Below, piece by piece: positions 48,156 to 57,114 of a stretch of DNA of 64,000 bases. The DNA lies in assembly GCA_020890945.1 (NCBI GenBank), contig JAJHPK010000023.1:30015-94014 (forward strand), read 5' to 3'. The number at the start of each line of letters is the position of its first letter. The stretch's first letter is position 1. The position numbers were made by a program, and so were the translations under genes. The DNA is from Nitrosomonas sp. Its GTDB lineage: Bacteria > Pseudomonadota > Gammaproteobacteria > Burkholderiales > Nitrosomonadaceae. The notes under the pieces are model-generated. The model was not told the DNA's origin and did no database searches. It saw only the letters and a program-made list of their open reading frames with translations.

Positions 48156-48424
48156 TTAAAATCTTAATGCCGGTTAAAAAAGATTGATTGACGCATTTAT
48201 CAACCTTAGTTTTTCCGTTTAAATGACTGCATGTCACCTGATGAAAATTTTAAGGTCACGTTAAATCGAAAAATTATAAATTTCTGTATACGACCAGTGA
48301 GTAAGCATATGAAAATATCAAAAACACAACTCATCATACATTTTCTGTCTAAAAATCAACGGCACCAACTTATGGCTTACCTTGGTCTTCTACCCCAACT
48401 CAAGCTAAGGTCAAAAAACATTTG

Positions 48425-48467
48425 TTGATCCAGATCAAATAGACTGCAGAAACATTTTCTATATACT
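48425..48467 (+). promoter_or_regulatory. FNR/CRP-type class II promoter
   Basis: TTGATCCAGATCAA (48425-48438) is a perfect match to the FNR consensus TTGAT-N4-ATCAA. A TATACT at 48462-48467 lies at the right distance for a class II promoter with the site centred at -41.5 and start near 48473. It would drive the outer-membrane protein gene at 48540 with a leader of about 67 bases. The rest of the 384-base gap (48156-48539) holds nothing else I can support. Confidence 0.6.
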
Positions 48468-48539
48468 ACTAGATCGATTAATCTCGATGCAACAAAAAGA
48501 AAATAAATTATTTCAGCACAAACAGGAAGGGAGGCCTCA

Positions 48540-49439
48540 ATGCATTTTTTTTCAAAGAAAACATCATTTCATCGCCCACTAACATGCTTGGCAGTTATTG
48601 CATTGACTGTCGCGGCGCCGTCTACGTGGGCGCGCGATACTTCTGCTGATCGTATTAGGCTACTGGAGCAAAAGCTTCAAGCCATCCAGATAGAACTTGA
48701 ACGAGTAAAGTCTGAATCGTCACAAGCTACACAAAAAGTTAACACTATCCAGCAAAAGACTGATCAAACAGAACAAAAAGTTACTACATTGGAGCAGAAA
48801 AAGGTTCAGTTACAAGAAAGAGTTGGTAGTGATGTAACGGAAAAATCTCGTATGTTATTTTTCCGGGGTGGTTTTACGCATATGATGAATCAACGCGATG
48901 GCGTTACGATCAAAAGCGATGTATTGCCGATCGGTGCTCAAGATGAAGCCGGTAAAAACGGCTGGTATGCAGGGGCAGGTATTGACTGGGCATTGACCAG
49001 AGATATGTGGGGTTTTGTTCCGAAAACCACTGTATTTGCTGAACTCATGTTTGAATACAAACAATTCGGCTCACACGTTCTCGGTAATGGCGCAGTTGGC
49101 AACGTACCCAGTATGTTAGCTGGCGGCGCTTTAAATCCAATTAATGTTACCGTCAGCCAATTTACTTTAACCGCATCGCCTAAAATTAAGTTTTTTGAGG
49201 GATCAAAAATTAGACCGTGGATTATTCCAGCAGGTTTGGGTATTCACGTATTGAGCCCTCCATCTCAATCCATCACTTATATCGTTCCAGGCGTGCAATT
49301 TGGTGCAGGGATAGATTACAACTTCTGGAAAGACTTTTTTATCGGTATTGATGGTCGTTATCATTTAACAGCTGGAAAAACCGACGGCATCAATTTAAGT
49401 GGCATGACAGCAGGCGGATATATCGGGATTGGCTTCTAA
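48540..49439 (+). CDS. Outer-membrane beta-barrel protein with periplasmic coiled coil
   Basis: A 299-residue protein. The signal peptide ends near STWA. Residues about 33-100 are a heptad-type coiled coil rich in glutamine, glutamate and lysine (LEQKLQAIQIELERVK, then QKTDQTEQKVTTLEQK). The rest (about 105-299) alternates like an eight- to ten-strand barrel and ends in aromatic GYIGIGF, the usual outer-membrane insertion signal. No precise family is named. A strong AGGAAGGGAGG precedes the ATG, and an FNR-type site lies upstream, so it may be induced at low oxygen. Confidence 0.8.
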   Translation: MHFFSKKTSFHRPLTCLAVIALTVAAPSTWARDTSADRIRLLEQKLQAIQIELERVKSESSQATQKVNTIQQKTDQTEQKVTTLEQKKVQLQERVGSDVTEKSRMLFFRGGFTHMMNQRDGVTIKSDVLPIGAQDEAGKNGWYAGAGIDWALTRDMWGFVPKTTVFAELMFEYKQFGSHVLGNGAVGNVPSMLAGGALNPINVTVSQFTLTASPKIKFFEGSKIRPWIIPAGLGIHVLSPPSQSITYIVPGVQFGAGIDYNFWKDFFIGIDGRYHLTAGKTDGINLSGMTAGGYIGIGF

Positions 49440-49464
49440 AGCTTGATATTTCGTTGCATCTTTA

Positions 49465-49503
49465 AATGTGTGATGTGTAGCAACTTGATACACATCACAC
49501 ATT
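49465..49503. terminator. Bidirectional terminator between convergent genes
   Basis: AATGTGTGATGTGT and ACACATCACACATT form a perfect 14-base stem with an 11-base loop. A/T-rich flanks on both sides serve as tails. It lies between the outer-membrane protein gene and the DUF2780 gene. Confidence 0.8.
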
Positions 49504-49530
49504 CATTTAAATCTGAAATTCACTAACGTT

Positions 49531-50082
49531 TTATCTCATACCCAAAGCTGATTGCAGAAGACCGGCCGATGCATCTCCACTGGCTTGTTTAACGTAATTA
49601 GTCACGACTGGAATAAATTTCCCAACCATGTCTGGAGACAGATTGAGTTGCTGGAAAGATCCCGCAAGTGCAGCCGCACCACCTAGTGAACTACCTCCTC
49701 CTACCATGGAAGACATTCCACCCAAACCTGATGCACTCGACACAGAAGGCGCCGCGCCCAACATAGTACTCATGCCTGGCACTGACTGCGAAAGCGAAGC
49801 AAATGCTTGCGGATTCATATTACCTTTGGCGGCCTGGAAGATCGCACCAGCGCCACCCAAAGCTTGTTGAGGTGAAACGCCTAGCTTATGTACTAACATA
49901 TCGACTAATCCAATTTGGTTAAGTCCTGTGGCACTAGCCGCTGCTCCACTGCCTGCATTGAGCACTTGTTGACCGGTTTGTGCTGCAACACCGGTATTGG
50001 TAACTCCTGGATTAGTAGCACAACCGATCAGCGATGATAACGTAACCGCACCAATGAATTGAATGTATCTAACTTTATACAT
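49531..50082 (-). CDS. DUF2780 (VcgC/VcgE-like) lipoprotein
   Basis: A 183-residue lipoprotein with lipobox LIGC (cysteine 21). Two copies of the family's helical pattern are seen: LVDMLVHKLGVSPQQALGGA with AIFQAAKGNMNPQAFASLSQ and VPGMSTMLGAAP, then a serine/glycine linker, then LNLSPDMVGKFIPVVTNYVK. The function of the family is unknown. It stands alone and ends at a strong shared terminator. Confidence 0.82.
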   Translation of the reverse strand: MYKVRYIQFIGAVTLSSLIGCATNPGVTNTGVAAQTGQQVLNAGSGAAASATGLNQIGLVDMLVHKLGVSPQQALGGAGAIFQAAKGNMNPQAFASLSQSVPGMSTMLGAAPSVSSASGLGGMSSMVGGGSSLGGAAALAGSFQQLNLSPDMVGKFIPVVTNYVKQASGDASAGLLQSALGMR

Positions 50083-50226
50083 AAAACCACTCCTTAATTA
50101 ACAGTCAATGAAATAACGAGAGACGAAACTCATTATAGTCGTACTAATACTTTTTCAGAAACGACCTATGGTAATAGGTCATTCTTTTTTTATCATACCT
50201 ACTTTCCATTCATTTCTGCGCAAATT

Positions 50227-50260
50227 TCGTCATCATCTTGTCATATTGCTTCGATACAAT
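50227..50260 (+). promoter_or_regulatory. Pho box and -10 element before a 60-residue gene
   Basis: TCGTCAT (50227-50233), four bases, TTGTCAT (50238-50244), exactly ten bases, then TACAAT (50255-50260). Repeat sequence, repeat phase and -10 spacing all fit a PhoB-activated promoter, the same geometry as upstream of the pstS-like gene in this window. Transcription would start near 50267, about 40 bases before the gene. Confidence 0.65.
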
Positions 50261-50306
50261 CCTTCAAAATTTCAATGTTATAAACACTGTAGGAGAGAAA
50301 ATAATC

Positions 50307-50489
50307 ATGCAATATTTAATTAAAGAATGGCCTAACAAAATGGCAACACTAATGACCGAAGATGGTGTTGTGTTATGGACTTTTAGTAACGTCAAAGAAG
50401 CAGAAAAGGTTTGGAAAGACTGGTGTTCATTAAAAAATCAAAATAATCAGAATGCTAATAACGCTGCTTTTGATTTAATTTATTATTAA
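50307..50489 (+). CDS. Small 60-residue protein of unknown function, probably phosphate-regulated
   Basis: ATG 50307 follows AGGAGAGAA and begins MQYLIKEWPNKMATLMTEDG. An aromatic and acidic middle follows (VLWTFSNVKEAEKVWKDWCS), then an asparagine/glutamine-rich tail. The compact strand-strand-helix pattern suggests a small soluble fold. I do not recognise a family. The longer frame from 50238 would start inside the Pho box and is rejected. Its stop overlaps the stop of motD by 3 bases (50486-50489 region), so the two convergent genes share their ends. The Pho-box promoter suggests induction by phosphate starvation. Confidence 0.7.
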   Translation: MQYLIKEWPNKMATLMTEDGVVLWTFSNVKEAEKVWKDWCSLKNQNNQNANNAAFDLIYY

Positions 50490-51265
50490 TCGATTGGCAA
50501 TTCGGTTACTTTGTCGGGATTAGCCGCTAGAATCATAATCGCGACCCGGCGGTTTCTTTTTCTTCCTTCTATCGTTTCATTCGATTCAATCGGTCTATTT
50601 TCCCCATAACCGATCGCCGTCAATCGATTCGCATCAACGCCCTGTTCAATAAATAGACGAACCACGCTGCTTGCACGTGCGGTCGATAATTCCCAATTGG
50701 ACGGAAAATTTTCAGTATGAATGGGAAAATTATCCGTATGTCCTTCCACACGAATTTCATGTTCTTGGTTTTTTATAACTCGCGCTACAGCTTGCAGTGC
50801 CGTACTGGAATTGTCTGCGAGTCGGGCTTGCCCAGGAGAAAACAGTACACTTGCGTTAATCTCTACGGTAATGCCGAGCGCACTTTGTGTTACTCTAACC
50901 TGGCCATCTCTCACCAAAGGTTCCAATGCTTCCAGAATGCTTTTGGCCATGCCGCGCATTTTTTCACGCTTTTGAATTTTATTAATAGGCTCCAATAATT
51001 CGATCCCATCATTTTGCTTGAGTTGTTGCAGTTGAATCGGTGTTAATTCCATGGCGGCCATTTGACCAGGTGACGCATCATTCTTAAAGGCACTAATGAG
51101 CGAATGACTCAAAACTTGATATTTTCCTTCATTCACCGACGATACTGCATACATGACAATAAAGAAAGCAAATAGCAACGTAATAAAATCAGCATACGAA
51201 ACCAGCCAACGGTCTGGATTATCGCTCTGAAACTCACTGTTATTGCGTCTTTTTCGCTTTATCAT
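50486..51265 (-). CDS. motD: Flagellar motor stator protein MotD (MotB-type)
   Basis: About 259 residues. One N-terminal membrane helix has the proton-carrying aspartate D26 in VSYADFITLLFAFFIVMYA. A plug and linker follow, then an OmpA-like peptidoglycan-binding domain with EVRVEGHTDNFPI and LSTARASSVVRLFIEQGV, then GYGENRPIESN. I chose ATG 51265 (MIKRKRR). A TTG at 51274 is possible. It is the last gene of the flagellar operon and pairs with the MotC gene just upstream. Confidence 0.9.
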   Translation of the reverse strand: MIKRKRRNNSEFQSDNPDRWLVSYADFITLLFAFFIVMYAVSSVNEGKYQVLSHSLISAFKNDASPGQMAAMELTPIQLQQLKQNDGIELLEPINKIQKREKMRGMAKSILEALEPLVRDGQVRVTQSALGITVEINASVLFSPGQARLADNSSTALQAVARVIKNQEHEIRVEGHTDNFPIHTENFPSNWELSTARASSVVRLFIEQGVDANRLTAIGYGENRPIESNETIEGRKRNRRVAIMILAANPDKVTELPID

Positions 51266-51289
51266 TGTTAGCAAACTTATCTTTGTATG

Positions 51290-52048
51290 TTAGACACAGT
51301 AACCTTGCAACCTGCTTTCAATAAAACGTGGATTTTCTCCATTGGCAATTGCAGCTAAGCCATCCACCAAAATTTCTTGTATAACCAGTTGTTCGCTGAT
51401 AATACTTTTCAATTTATTGGCAATGGGTAAACATACCAAGTTAGCAAACCCCACACCATAAATGGTAGCGACAAAAGCTACCGCAATACCGCTACCCAGA
51501 AGACTAGGATCAGTTAAATTTTCCATCACTTGGATGAGACCGAGTACCGCGCCAAGTATCCCAATAGTAGGCGCATAACCTCCAGCGGCTTCCCAAATGC
51601 GCGCAGATTGCCGTTGTTGGTTTTCATTGGCGATAATATCGATTTCCATAGCTTCACGGAGTTTATCGGCTGTATTGCCATCGGCCAAAAGTTGCAAGCC
51701 TTTCTTCATCAGGGGTTCTTTAACCGTTGGTACATAATTTTCCAATGCCAGCAAACCATCCTTACGAACAATATAAGCCCAATTGATAATTTGCTTAATG
51801 ACGATTTGTGGTGAGTGAATCGGGGGAAAAAACACCCATGACGCCATTTTGACGCCACGAATAAAAATTTTGATGGGACTTTGCAATAAAACGGCACCGA
51901 TGGTACCGCCAACAACAATCAAAAATGCTGCTGTTTGAAGCAACGACCCAGCATTACCGCCTTCGAGAAGTTGTCCGCCAATGACAGCAACAAATGCTAA
52001 TAGCAATCCAAAAACGCTATTAAAATCCAAGGTTGATTTTTTTTTCAT
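51290..52048 (-). CDS. motC: Flagellar motor stator protein MotC (MotA-type)
   Basis: A 252-residue inner-membrane protein with four helices, of the MotA/PomA family. Visible blocks are FGLLLAFVAVIGGQLLEGG, LIVVGGTIGAVLLQSP and the C-terminal helices with GGYAPTIGILGAVLGLIQVM and GIAVAFVATIYGVGFANL. It forms the torque-generating stator with MotD. It lies 28 bases after fliA. Confidence 0.92.
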   Translation of the reverse strand: MKKKSTLDFNSVFGLLLAFVAVIGGQLLEGGNAGSLLQTAAFLIVVGGTIGAVLLQSPIKIFIRGVKMASWVFFPPIHSPQIVIKQIINWAYIVRKDGLLALENYVPTVKEPLMKKGLQLLADGNTADKLREAMEIDIIANENQQRQSARIWEAAGGYAPTIGILGAVLGLIQVMENLTDPSLLGSGIAVAFVATIYGVGFANLVCLPIANKLKSIISEQLVIQEILVDGLAAIANGENPRFIESRLQGYCV

Positions 52049-52076
52049 TTAATCGAAATAAATCATCGCTTGTTGA

Positions 52077-52793
52077 TTATGTATTTCTTAATTTGCTGCG
52101 TAATCGGGCGATGGCTTGAGTATGCAATTGACACACACGGGATTCACTGACGCCAAGCACTTCACCGATTTCCCGTAGATTCATTTCCTGCTCATAATGC
52201 ATACCCATGACTTGCTTCTCTCTTTCAGGAAGATGATCAATCGCCGCAATCAATGTGGCACGAAAATTTTCATCCAAAAGTGCATTCAGTGGATCACCTT
52301 CTGCATCAGAAACGAAACGATCTAAGAAGGGTTCCTCATCATCTTGCTGAAAATCTTCGTAATAAATGAGCTGAGCGCCGCGAGCGCTTTGTAGCGTCGA
52401 TTGATATTCATCCAGCGTCATGTTTAACTCTTCTGCTAACTCCTGTTCATTGGGCGAACAACCTTTACGTTGTTCCAAAGAAGTAACTGCGGCCTCAATT
52501 TGACGCATTTTTTTGCGTAATCCGCGTGATAACCAATCCGCTTCTCGCAATTCATCCAAAATCGAACCACGAATGCGTTGTGCAGCATAGCTTTCAAATT
52601 GCCGGCCATAGGAGCCTTCATAGCGAGTAATCGCATCCAGCAATCCGATCATGCCGGCTTGAATCAAGTCATCGACTTGAACGCTCGCCGGCAATCGCGT
52701 CATCATGTGATAGGCAATCCGCTTCACTAATGGAGTGTATTCCGTAACAAACTGTTCAGTATCAATTTTCTTAGTTCCGCTCGCTGTATACAT
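52077..52793 (-). CDS. fliA: Flagellar sigma factor FliA (sigma-28)
   Basis: About 238 residues. Region 2 has VKRIAYHMMTRLPASVQVDDLIQAGMIGLLDAI. Region 3 follows, and region 4 ends with LPEREKQVMGMHYEQEMNLREIGEVLGVSESRVCQLHTQA (read in short blocks). It directs late flagellar gene expression. I chose ATG 52793; a GTG at 52802 overlaps the fleN stop. It follows fleN by a few bases in the operon. Confidence 0.95.
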   Translation of the reverse strand: MYTASGTKKIDTEQFVTEYTPLVKRIAYHMMTRLPASVQVDDLIQAGMIGLLDAITRYEGSYGRQFESYAAQRIRGSILDELREADWLSRGLRKKMRQIEAAVTSLEQRKGCSPNEQELAEELNMTLDEYQSTLQSARGAQLIYYEDFQQDDEEPFLDRFVSDAEGDPLNALLDENFRATLIAAIDHLPEREKQVMGMHYEQEMNLREIGEVLGVSESRVCQLHTQAIARLRSKLRNT

Positions 52794-52798
52794 ATTGA

Positions 52799-53695
52799 TC
52801 ACACCGTAAGATTTGCCATACTTAAATGACTGGTTTGAAGAAGTCGTTGCATGAAATGATCAATTCCGCCACTATATTTATCCGGACAAGGTGAGCGAAA
52901 AATGTCGTGAGATAACTGCCGAAAACGAACTGCTGCTTCTGAATTAGGAAATGCATTCAGTACCGACTTACATATTTGCGCGGCGCTTCGCAATTTTTCA
53001 TCGGTGTGAATATGCCCCACAAACTCCAGCGTAACAGATAGATATTGTCGTGCGACGTTATATAAATTTTGGAAGATAGCGAAAGATTCTTTTTCGGAAT
53101 CAACTTTGTTCACTAACACAAGAAAATGTTTTTTGGCATACACTTGACTCATAATTTTGATCAATGCATATGCCCCTGTCAGTGAAGTTGCTGAACCTGA
53201 AATCACAATCATGACCTGCTCAGATGCTAGACTTAAAGGTAAAACATGAGTCATACCGGTAATAGCTGTATCAACCAATACGATGTCCACCGATTCAGTC
53301 AATTCAGAAAAACTTTGCAGTAACCAGTCTTGTTGATCGGGATTTAATTTATTTAATGCGCGTATGCCTCGTGTAGCAGATAACACGCTGATGTTTTCCG
53401 GACCTCGCAATAACACTTGATGCATGGATTTATCACGATGAATGACATGCAGCAAGTCAAAGCGGGCGCGAAGTCCTAAATGACTGCAAATATTGTTGTG
53501 ACAGGGATTTTCATCGATTAATAATACGCGTTGGCCATTTTCAGCCAATGCAATGGCAAGATTGATCGCAATACTGGTTTTTCCGACCCGCGGTTTACCG
53601 CCCGCAATCGTAAAAACACGTGCGCGGTCGTGCGCTTTAAATGCGACGAGATTGCGTAATCCAGCCGCTTGATCTTGCAGGATCATTCTACTCAT
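52799..53695 (-). CDS. fleN: Flagellar number regulator FleN/FlhG (MinD-like ATPase)
   Basis: About 298 residues. The deviant Walker A reads GGKPRVGKTSIAINLA, keeping the signature lysine but with Pro-Arg in place of the usual Gly-Gly. RVLLIDENPCHNNICSHLG is the switch I/A'-type block, and VDIVLVDTAITGM is the Walker B. It works with FlhF to set flagellar number and place. ATG 53695 overlaps the end of flhF. A TTG at 53701 is an alternative. Confidence 0.92.
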   Translation of the reverse strand: MSRMILQDQAAGLRNLVAFKAHDRARVFTIAGGKPRVGKTSIAINLAIALAENGQRVLLIDENPCHNNICSHLGLRARFDLLHVIHRDKSMHQVLLRGPENISVLSATRGIRALNKLNPDQQDWLLQSFSELTESVDIVLVDTAITGMTHVLPLSLASEQVMIVISGSATSLTGAYALIKIMSQVYAKKHFLVLVNKVDSEKESFAIFQNLYNVARQYLSVTLEFVGHIHTDEKLRSAAQICKSVLNAFPNSEAAVRFRQLSHDIFRSPCPDKYSGGIDHFMQRLLQTSHLSMANLTV

Positions 53696-54992
53696 AACCA
53701 AACCCCGCCTTTGATTTGAACATACTTGATCCCTCGTCTTGACTGCTATGATTGGCCATAATCAAAGCAAATTCAGCATCCTGGAGCGTAAATGCCGAAT
53801 CGGATTGAGACGATTTGAAAATGCGGTGCAACAAATAGCGAGAATGCGCAGCGTGAATATCTTCTGGAACTTTTTGTCCGTTTGCCACGTAATGTAATAG
53901 TAGCTTTCTGCGTATCACAGCATCCAATACAACACCTAAGGATGCTGTTTCATCTACTTTAGTGATGATGCAACCATGAATACCATATTTCTGATAAGCA
54001 GAAATGACTTCGTCTAAGGTTTTGCCATTCGACGCGGCACTTAAAATCAAAACACGTTTGACGTCTACCCCGCATTGCATCAACATTGACAGTTGTTCGT
54101 TGACCATGCGATCGCGCTGACTCATTCCCACGGTATCAATCAGCACCATATGTTTGCGTTTCAGCTCGGATAAAGTCAGATGCAAATCCTCCGTATCTTT
54201 GATATTTCGTACTGGAACACCAAGCAATTGTCCGTAGATTCTTAATTGTTCATGACCACCGATACGGTAGCTATCCGTCGTTAACAACGCTACTTTATCG
54301 GCACCATGTCGAATCACACAACGTGCAGCCAGTTTTGCAGTGGTCGTGGTTTTTCCTACGCCTGTAGGACCAATAATTGCATAGACACCGCCTTTTTCGA
54401 TCATTTCATCGTTTTCAACCGTTTGCAGGTTCATCGACAAAGCAGAGATCGCTTGCTTCAAGCTCTGTTCGTAGTTAAATTCAGGAGTTAATTTATCAAC
54501 CAGTCGTCGTGATAACGAAGGACTAAAACCAGCCTCCAGCATAGTGCAAAGTATTTTTGCTTTCTCAGGCTTGCGTTGAGCAAAATTACCCCAAGCGACA
54601 TTCGCTAACTGATCTTCAAGTGTCGTTTTCATCGCTTGAATTTCTGCGATGATCGTTTGCGCGAATTTATCTGATAGCACTTCTGATGAAATTTTTGAGT
54701 TTCGCGATGTTTTATCTCGATTATTCTCATAGACAGTCACCGCATCCATGTCTAATGTCGTGTTCAGCTTATTTTTATTTGCTGCCCGTGGGCGAATAGT
54801 CGCAGGTGCTGCTACCGAAGCTTCTGATTGTGGCTGCATTAGATTTGACATTTCTGCATCTGCTAATGCCATGATTTCAACACCTTCTTTCGTTTTCCGA
54901 TTTGAAAGTATCACCGCATCATTGCCCAGTTCTTCTTTAACCTGGCGCAATGCTTCACGTGATGTCGATGCTACGTAACGTTTTACTTTCAT
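53688..54992 (-). CDS. flhF: Flagellar placement GTPase FlhF
   Basis: A 434-residue SRP-type GTPase. The N terminus MKVKRYVASTSREALRQVKE is typical, a variable basic linker follows, and the NG domain (about 140-430) has GPTGVGKTTTTAKLAARC, DSYRIGGHEQLRIYG, LIDTVGMSQRD and ITKVDETASLG, all intact. It marks the pole and recruits early flagellar parts. Start overlaps the end of flhA by 4 bases. Confidence 0.95.
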   Translation of the reverse strand: MKVKRYVASTSREALRQVKEELGNDAVILSNRKTKEGVEIMALADAEMSNLMQPQSEASVAAPATIRPRAANKNKLNTTLDMDAVTVYENNRDKTSRNSKISSEVLSDKFAQTIIAEIQAMKTTLEDQLANVAWGNFAQRKPEKAKILCTMLEAGFSPSLSRRLVDKLTPEFNYEQSLKQAISALSMNLQTVENDEMIEKGGVYAIIGPTGVGKTTTTAKLAARCVIRHGADKVALLTTDSYRIGGHEQLRIYGQLLGVPVRNIKDTEDLHLTLSELKRKHMVLIDTVGMSQRDRMVNEQLSMLMQCGVDVKRVLILSAASNGKTLDEVISAYQKYGIHGCIITKVDETASLGVVLDAVIRRKLLLHYVANGQKVPEDIHAAHSRYLLHRIFKSSQSDSAFTLQDAEFALIMANHSSQDEGSSMFKSKAGFGYE

Positions 54993-57064
54993 TGACTACC
55001 CCCAATGATGGAAGTGATTTTGATTTTTCGTGTATCCGGAATTTCTGAATGCGACAGTACTTTGAGTTGCGGTAGCACACGCCGTAAGAATTTTGCTAAC
55101 AGTTGACGAATCGAGCTTGGTACCAGCAACACGATTGGCAATCCCAGTTTTTCTTGATGACTCGCTGCGATTTGTGCTTCTTTCAATAACGTGTCGGCAA
55201 GCCCTGGCTCAATTCCACTGCCGGTTTGCATCACTTGTAGCAATATGTTTTCCAATTCATGATGCAAACTCATGACTTGTAACTCGACACCTGCCGGAAA
55301 ATACTGTTCGCTAATTGCGCGACCCAGCGCATTTCTGACAAATACCGTCAATTCAACCGCATCTTGCGTTCGCGTCGCGTTATCGATCAAAACGTCAATG
55401 ATGGTGCGCATATCGCGAATATGAACACTTTCTTCTAGCAAGTTTTGTAAAACTTTTTGTACGGTTGATAGTGGTAATAGTTTTGGCACGAGATCTTCTA
55501 TCAACTTCGGCGATTGCACAGTCAAATGATCTAGCAATTTTTGCAATTCCTGACGACCTAACAATTCGGCAGCATTGGAATGAATCAGATGATTAATGTG
55601 TGTTGTCACGACCGTGCTGGCATCCACCACGGTATAGCCATTGATTTGCGCAGTCTCGCGTAGAGAAGACTCAATCCAAACCGCAGGGAGCCCAAACGCT
55701 GGATCACTGGTAACATTGCCGGGCAATTGCATGGTGACTCGCCCTGGATTAATGGCCAAATACATATTCGGGTAGGATTCTCCCTGGCCCATCACAGATC
55801 CTTTCAAAGTGATGCGATAAGCACTGGGACGCAACTCGAGATTGTCACGGATATGTACTACAGGTGGCAGAAAACCGATTTCTTGCGCAAACTTTCGGCG
55901 TATCCCATTAATTCTTTTTAATAAATCGCCTTGTTGTGCTTTATCTACCATTGGAATGAGGCGATAACCAACCTCTAGCCCTAAGGTATCCACGGGCGCC
56001 ACATCATCCCAACTGGCATCCGTTTTTTCAACCACCGGCGCTTCAACTACAGCCGGTTTGGTTTCCTGAACAGCCATTGATTTCTTTTTGAAATACGCAA
56101 TACCGCCGAGAATAGAAGCAATCAATAAAAATACAAAATTCGGCATGCCGGGAATTAATCCCATGATGCCTAGGATACCCGCCGTTATCATCAGAATTTG
56201 AGGCTGATTAAACAACTGACTCAACACTTGTTCACCCAGATCTTGGTCGGTCGTGACGCGGCTAACAACAAGACCTGCCGCAGTCGAAATAATTAATGCA
56301 GGAATTTGTCCCACTAGACCGTCGCCAATGGTCAACATCGTGTAATTTTTTGCGGCTGCACCCAGTTCTAAGTCGTGTTGCAACACACCAACGATGAGTC
56401 CACCGATAATCGTAATCAACATGATCAAAATACCTGCAACGGCATCGCCGCGAACAAACTTGCTAGCGCCATCCATCGAACCATAAAAATCGGCTTCTTG
56501 AGAAATGGCAGAGCGGCGTTTTCGTGCTTCGTCTTCGCCAATTAGGCCCGCATTCAAATCGGCATCGATTGCCATCTGCTTGCCTGGCATGGCATCCAAT
56601 GTGAACCGTGCGCTGACCTCGGCAATCCTTCCTGCACCTTTGGTGATAACGACAAAATTAATGACTACCAAGATGATGAATACTACTAATCCTACTGCGT
56701 AATTACCGCCAACCAGGAAGTGTCCAAATGCTTCGATTACTTTACCGGCTGCATCTGGACCTGTATGACCTTCCAGTAAAACAACCCGGGTTGATGCAAT
56801 ATTCAGTGACAACCTAAGTAAGGTGGTAATCAAAAGAATGGTTGGGAAAACCGCAAAATCCAACGGATTGCGCGTATATAAACTGACCATTAAAACAATA
56901 ATGGATACTGCGATATTGAAAGTAAAAAACAAATCCAACACAAAAGGCGGCAATGGCAATACCATCATTGCAAGGATCATAATAATCAGCAATGGGCCGG
57001 CCAATGTTTTTAAATTACTGGCTTCAATCCAAGACGATAATGTAGCGACATTATTCATATTCAT
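54989..57064 (-). CDS. flhA: Flagellar export gate protein FlhA
   Basis: A 691-residue protein. The N-terminal half has about eight membrane helices (first LIIMILAMMVLPLPPFVLDL) and the conserved FHIPEP-type region AEVSARFTLDAMPGKQMAID. The C-terminal cytoplasmic half binds export substrates and chaperones, with GLPAVWIESSLRETAQINGY and VVTTHINHLIHSNAAELLGR. Length and motifs are standard. It lies 50 bases after flhB. Confidence 0.97.
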   Translation of the reverse strand: MNMNNVATLSSWIEASNLKTLAGPLLIIMILAMMVLPLPPFVLDLFFTFNIAVSIIVLMVSLYTRNPLDFAVFPTILLITTLLRLSLNIASTRVVLLEGHTGPDAAGKVIEAFGHFLVGGNYAVGLVVFIILVVINFVVITKGAGRIAEVSARFTLDAMPGKQMAIDADLNAGLIGEDEARKRRSAISQEADFYGSMDGASKFVRGDAVAGILIMLITIIGGLIVGVLQHDLELGAAAKNYTMLTIGDGLVGQIPALIISTAAGLVVSRVTTDQDLGEQVLSQLFNQPQILMITAGILGIMGLIPGMPNFVFLLIASILGGIAYFKKKSMAVQETKPAVVEAPVVEKTDASWDDVAPVDTLGLEVGYRLIPMVDKAQQGDLLKRINGIRRKFAQEIGFLPPVVHIRDNLELRPSAYRITLKGSVMGQGESYPNMYLAINPGRVTMQLPGNVTSDPAFGLPAVWIESSLRETAQINGYTVVDASTVVTTHINHLIHSNAAELLGRQELQKLLDHLTVQSPKLIEDLVPKLLPLSTVQKVLQNLLEESVHIRDMRTIIDVLIDNATRTQDAVELTVFVRNALGRAISEQYFPAGVELQVMSLHHELENILLQVMQTGSGIEPGLADTLLKEAQIAASHQEKLGLPIVLLVPSSIRQLLAKFLRRVLPQLKVLSHSEIPDTRKIKITSIIGGSQ

Positions 57065-57114
57065 TAGTACCGACTATTTGGCGTATACACCTTGATCTTT
57101 CTGGTTAAAATTCG

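Noticed and set aside
48231-48428. Open frame of 65 codons before the outer-membrane protein gene
   Set aside because: No ribosome-binding site, atypical composition, and it runs into the FNR-type promoter. I treat it as chance.
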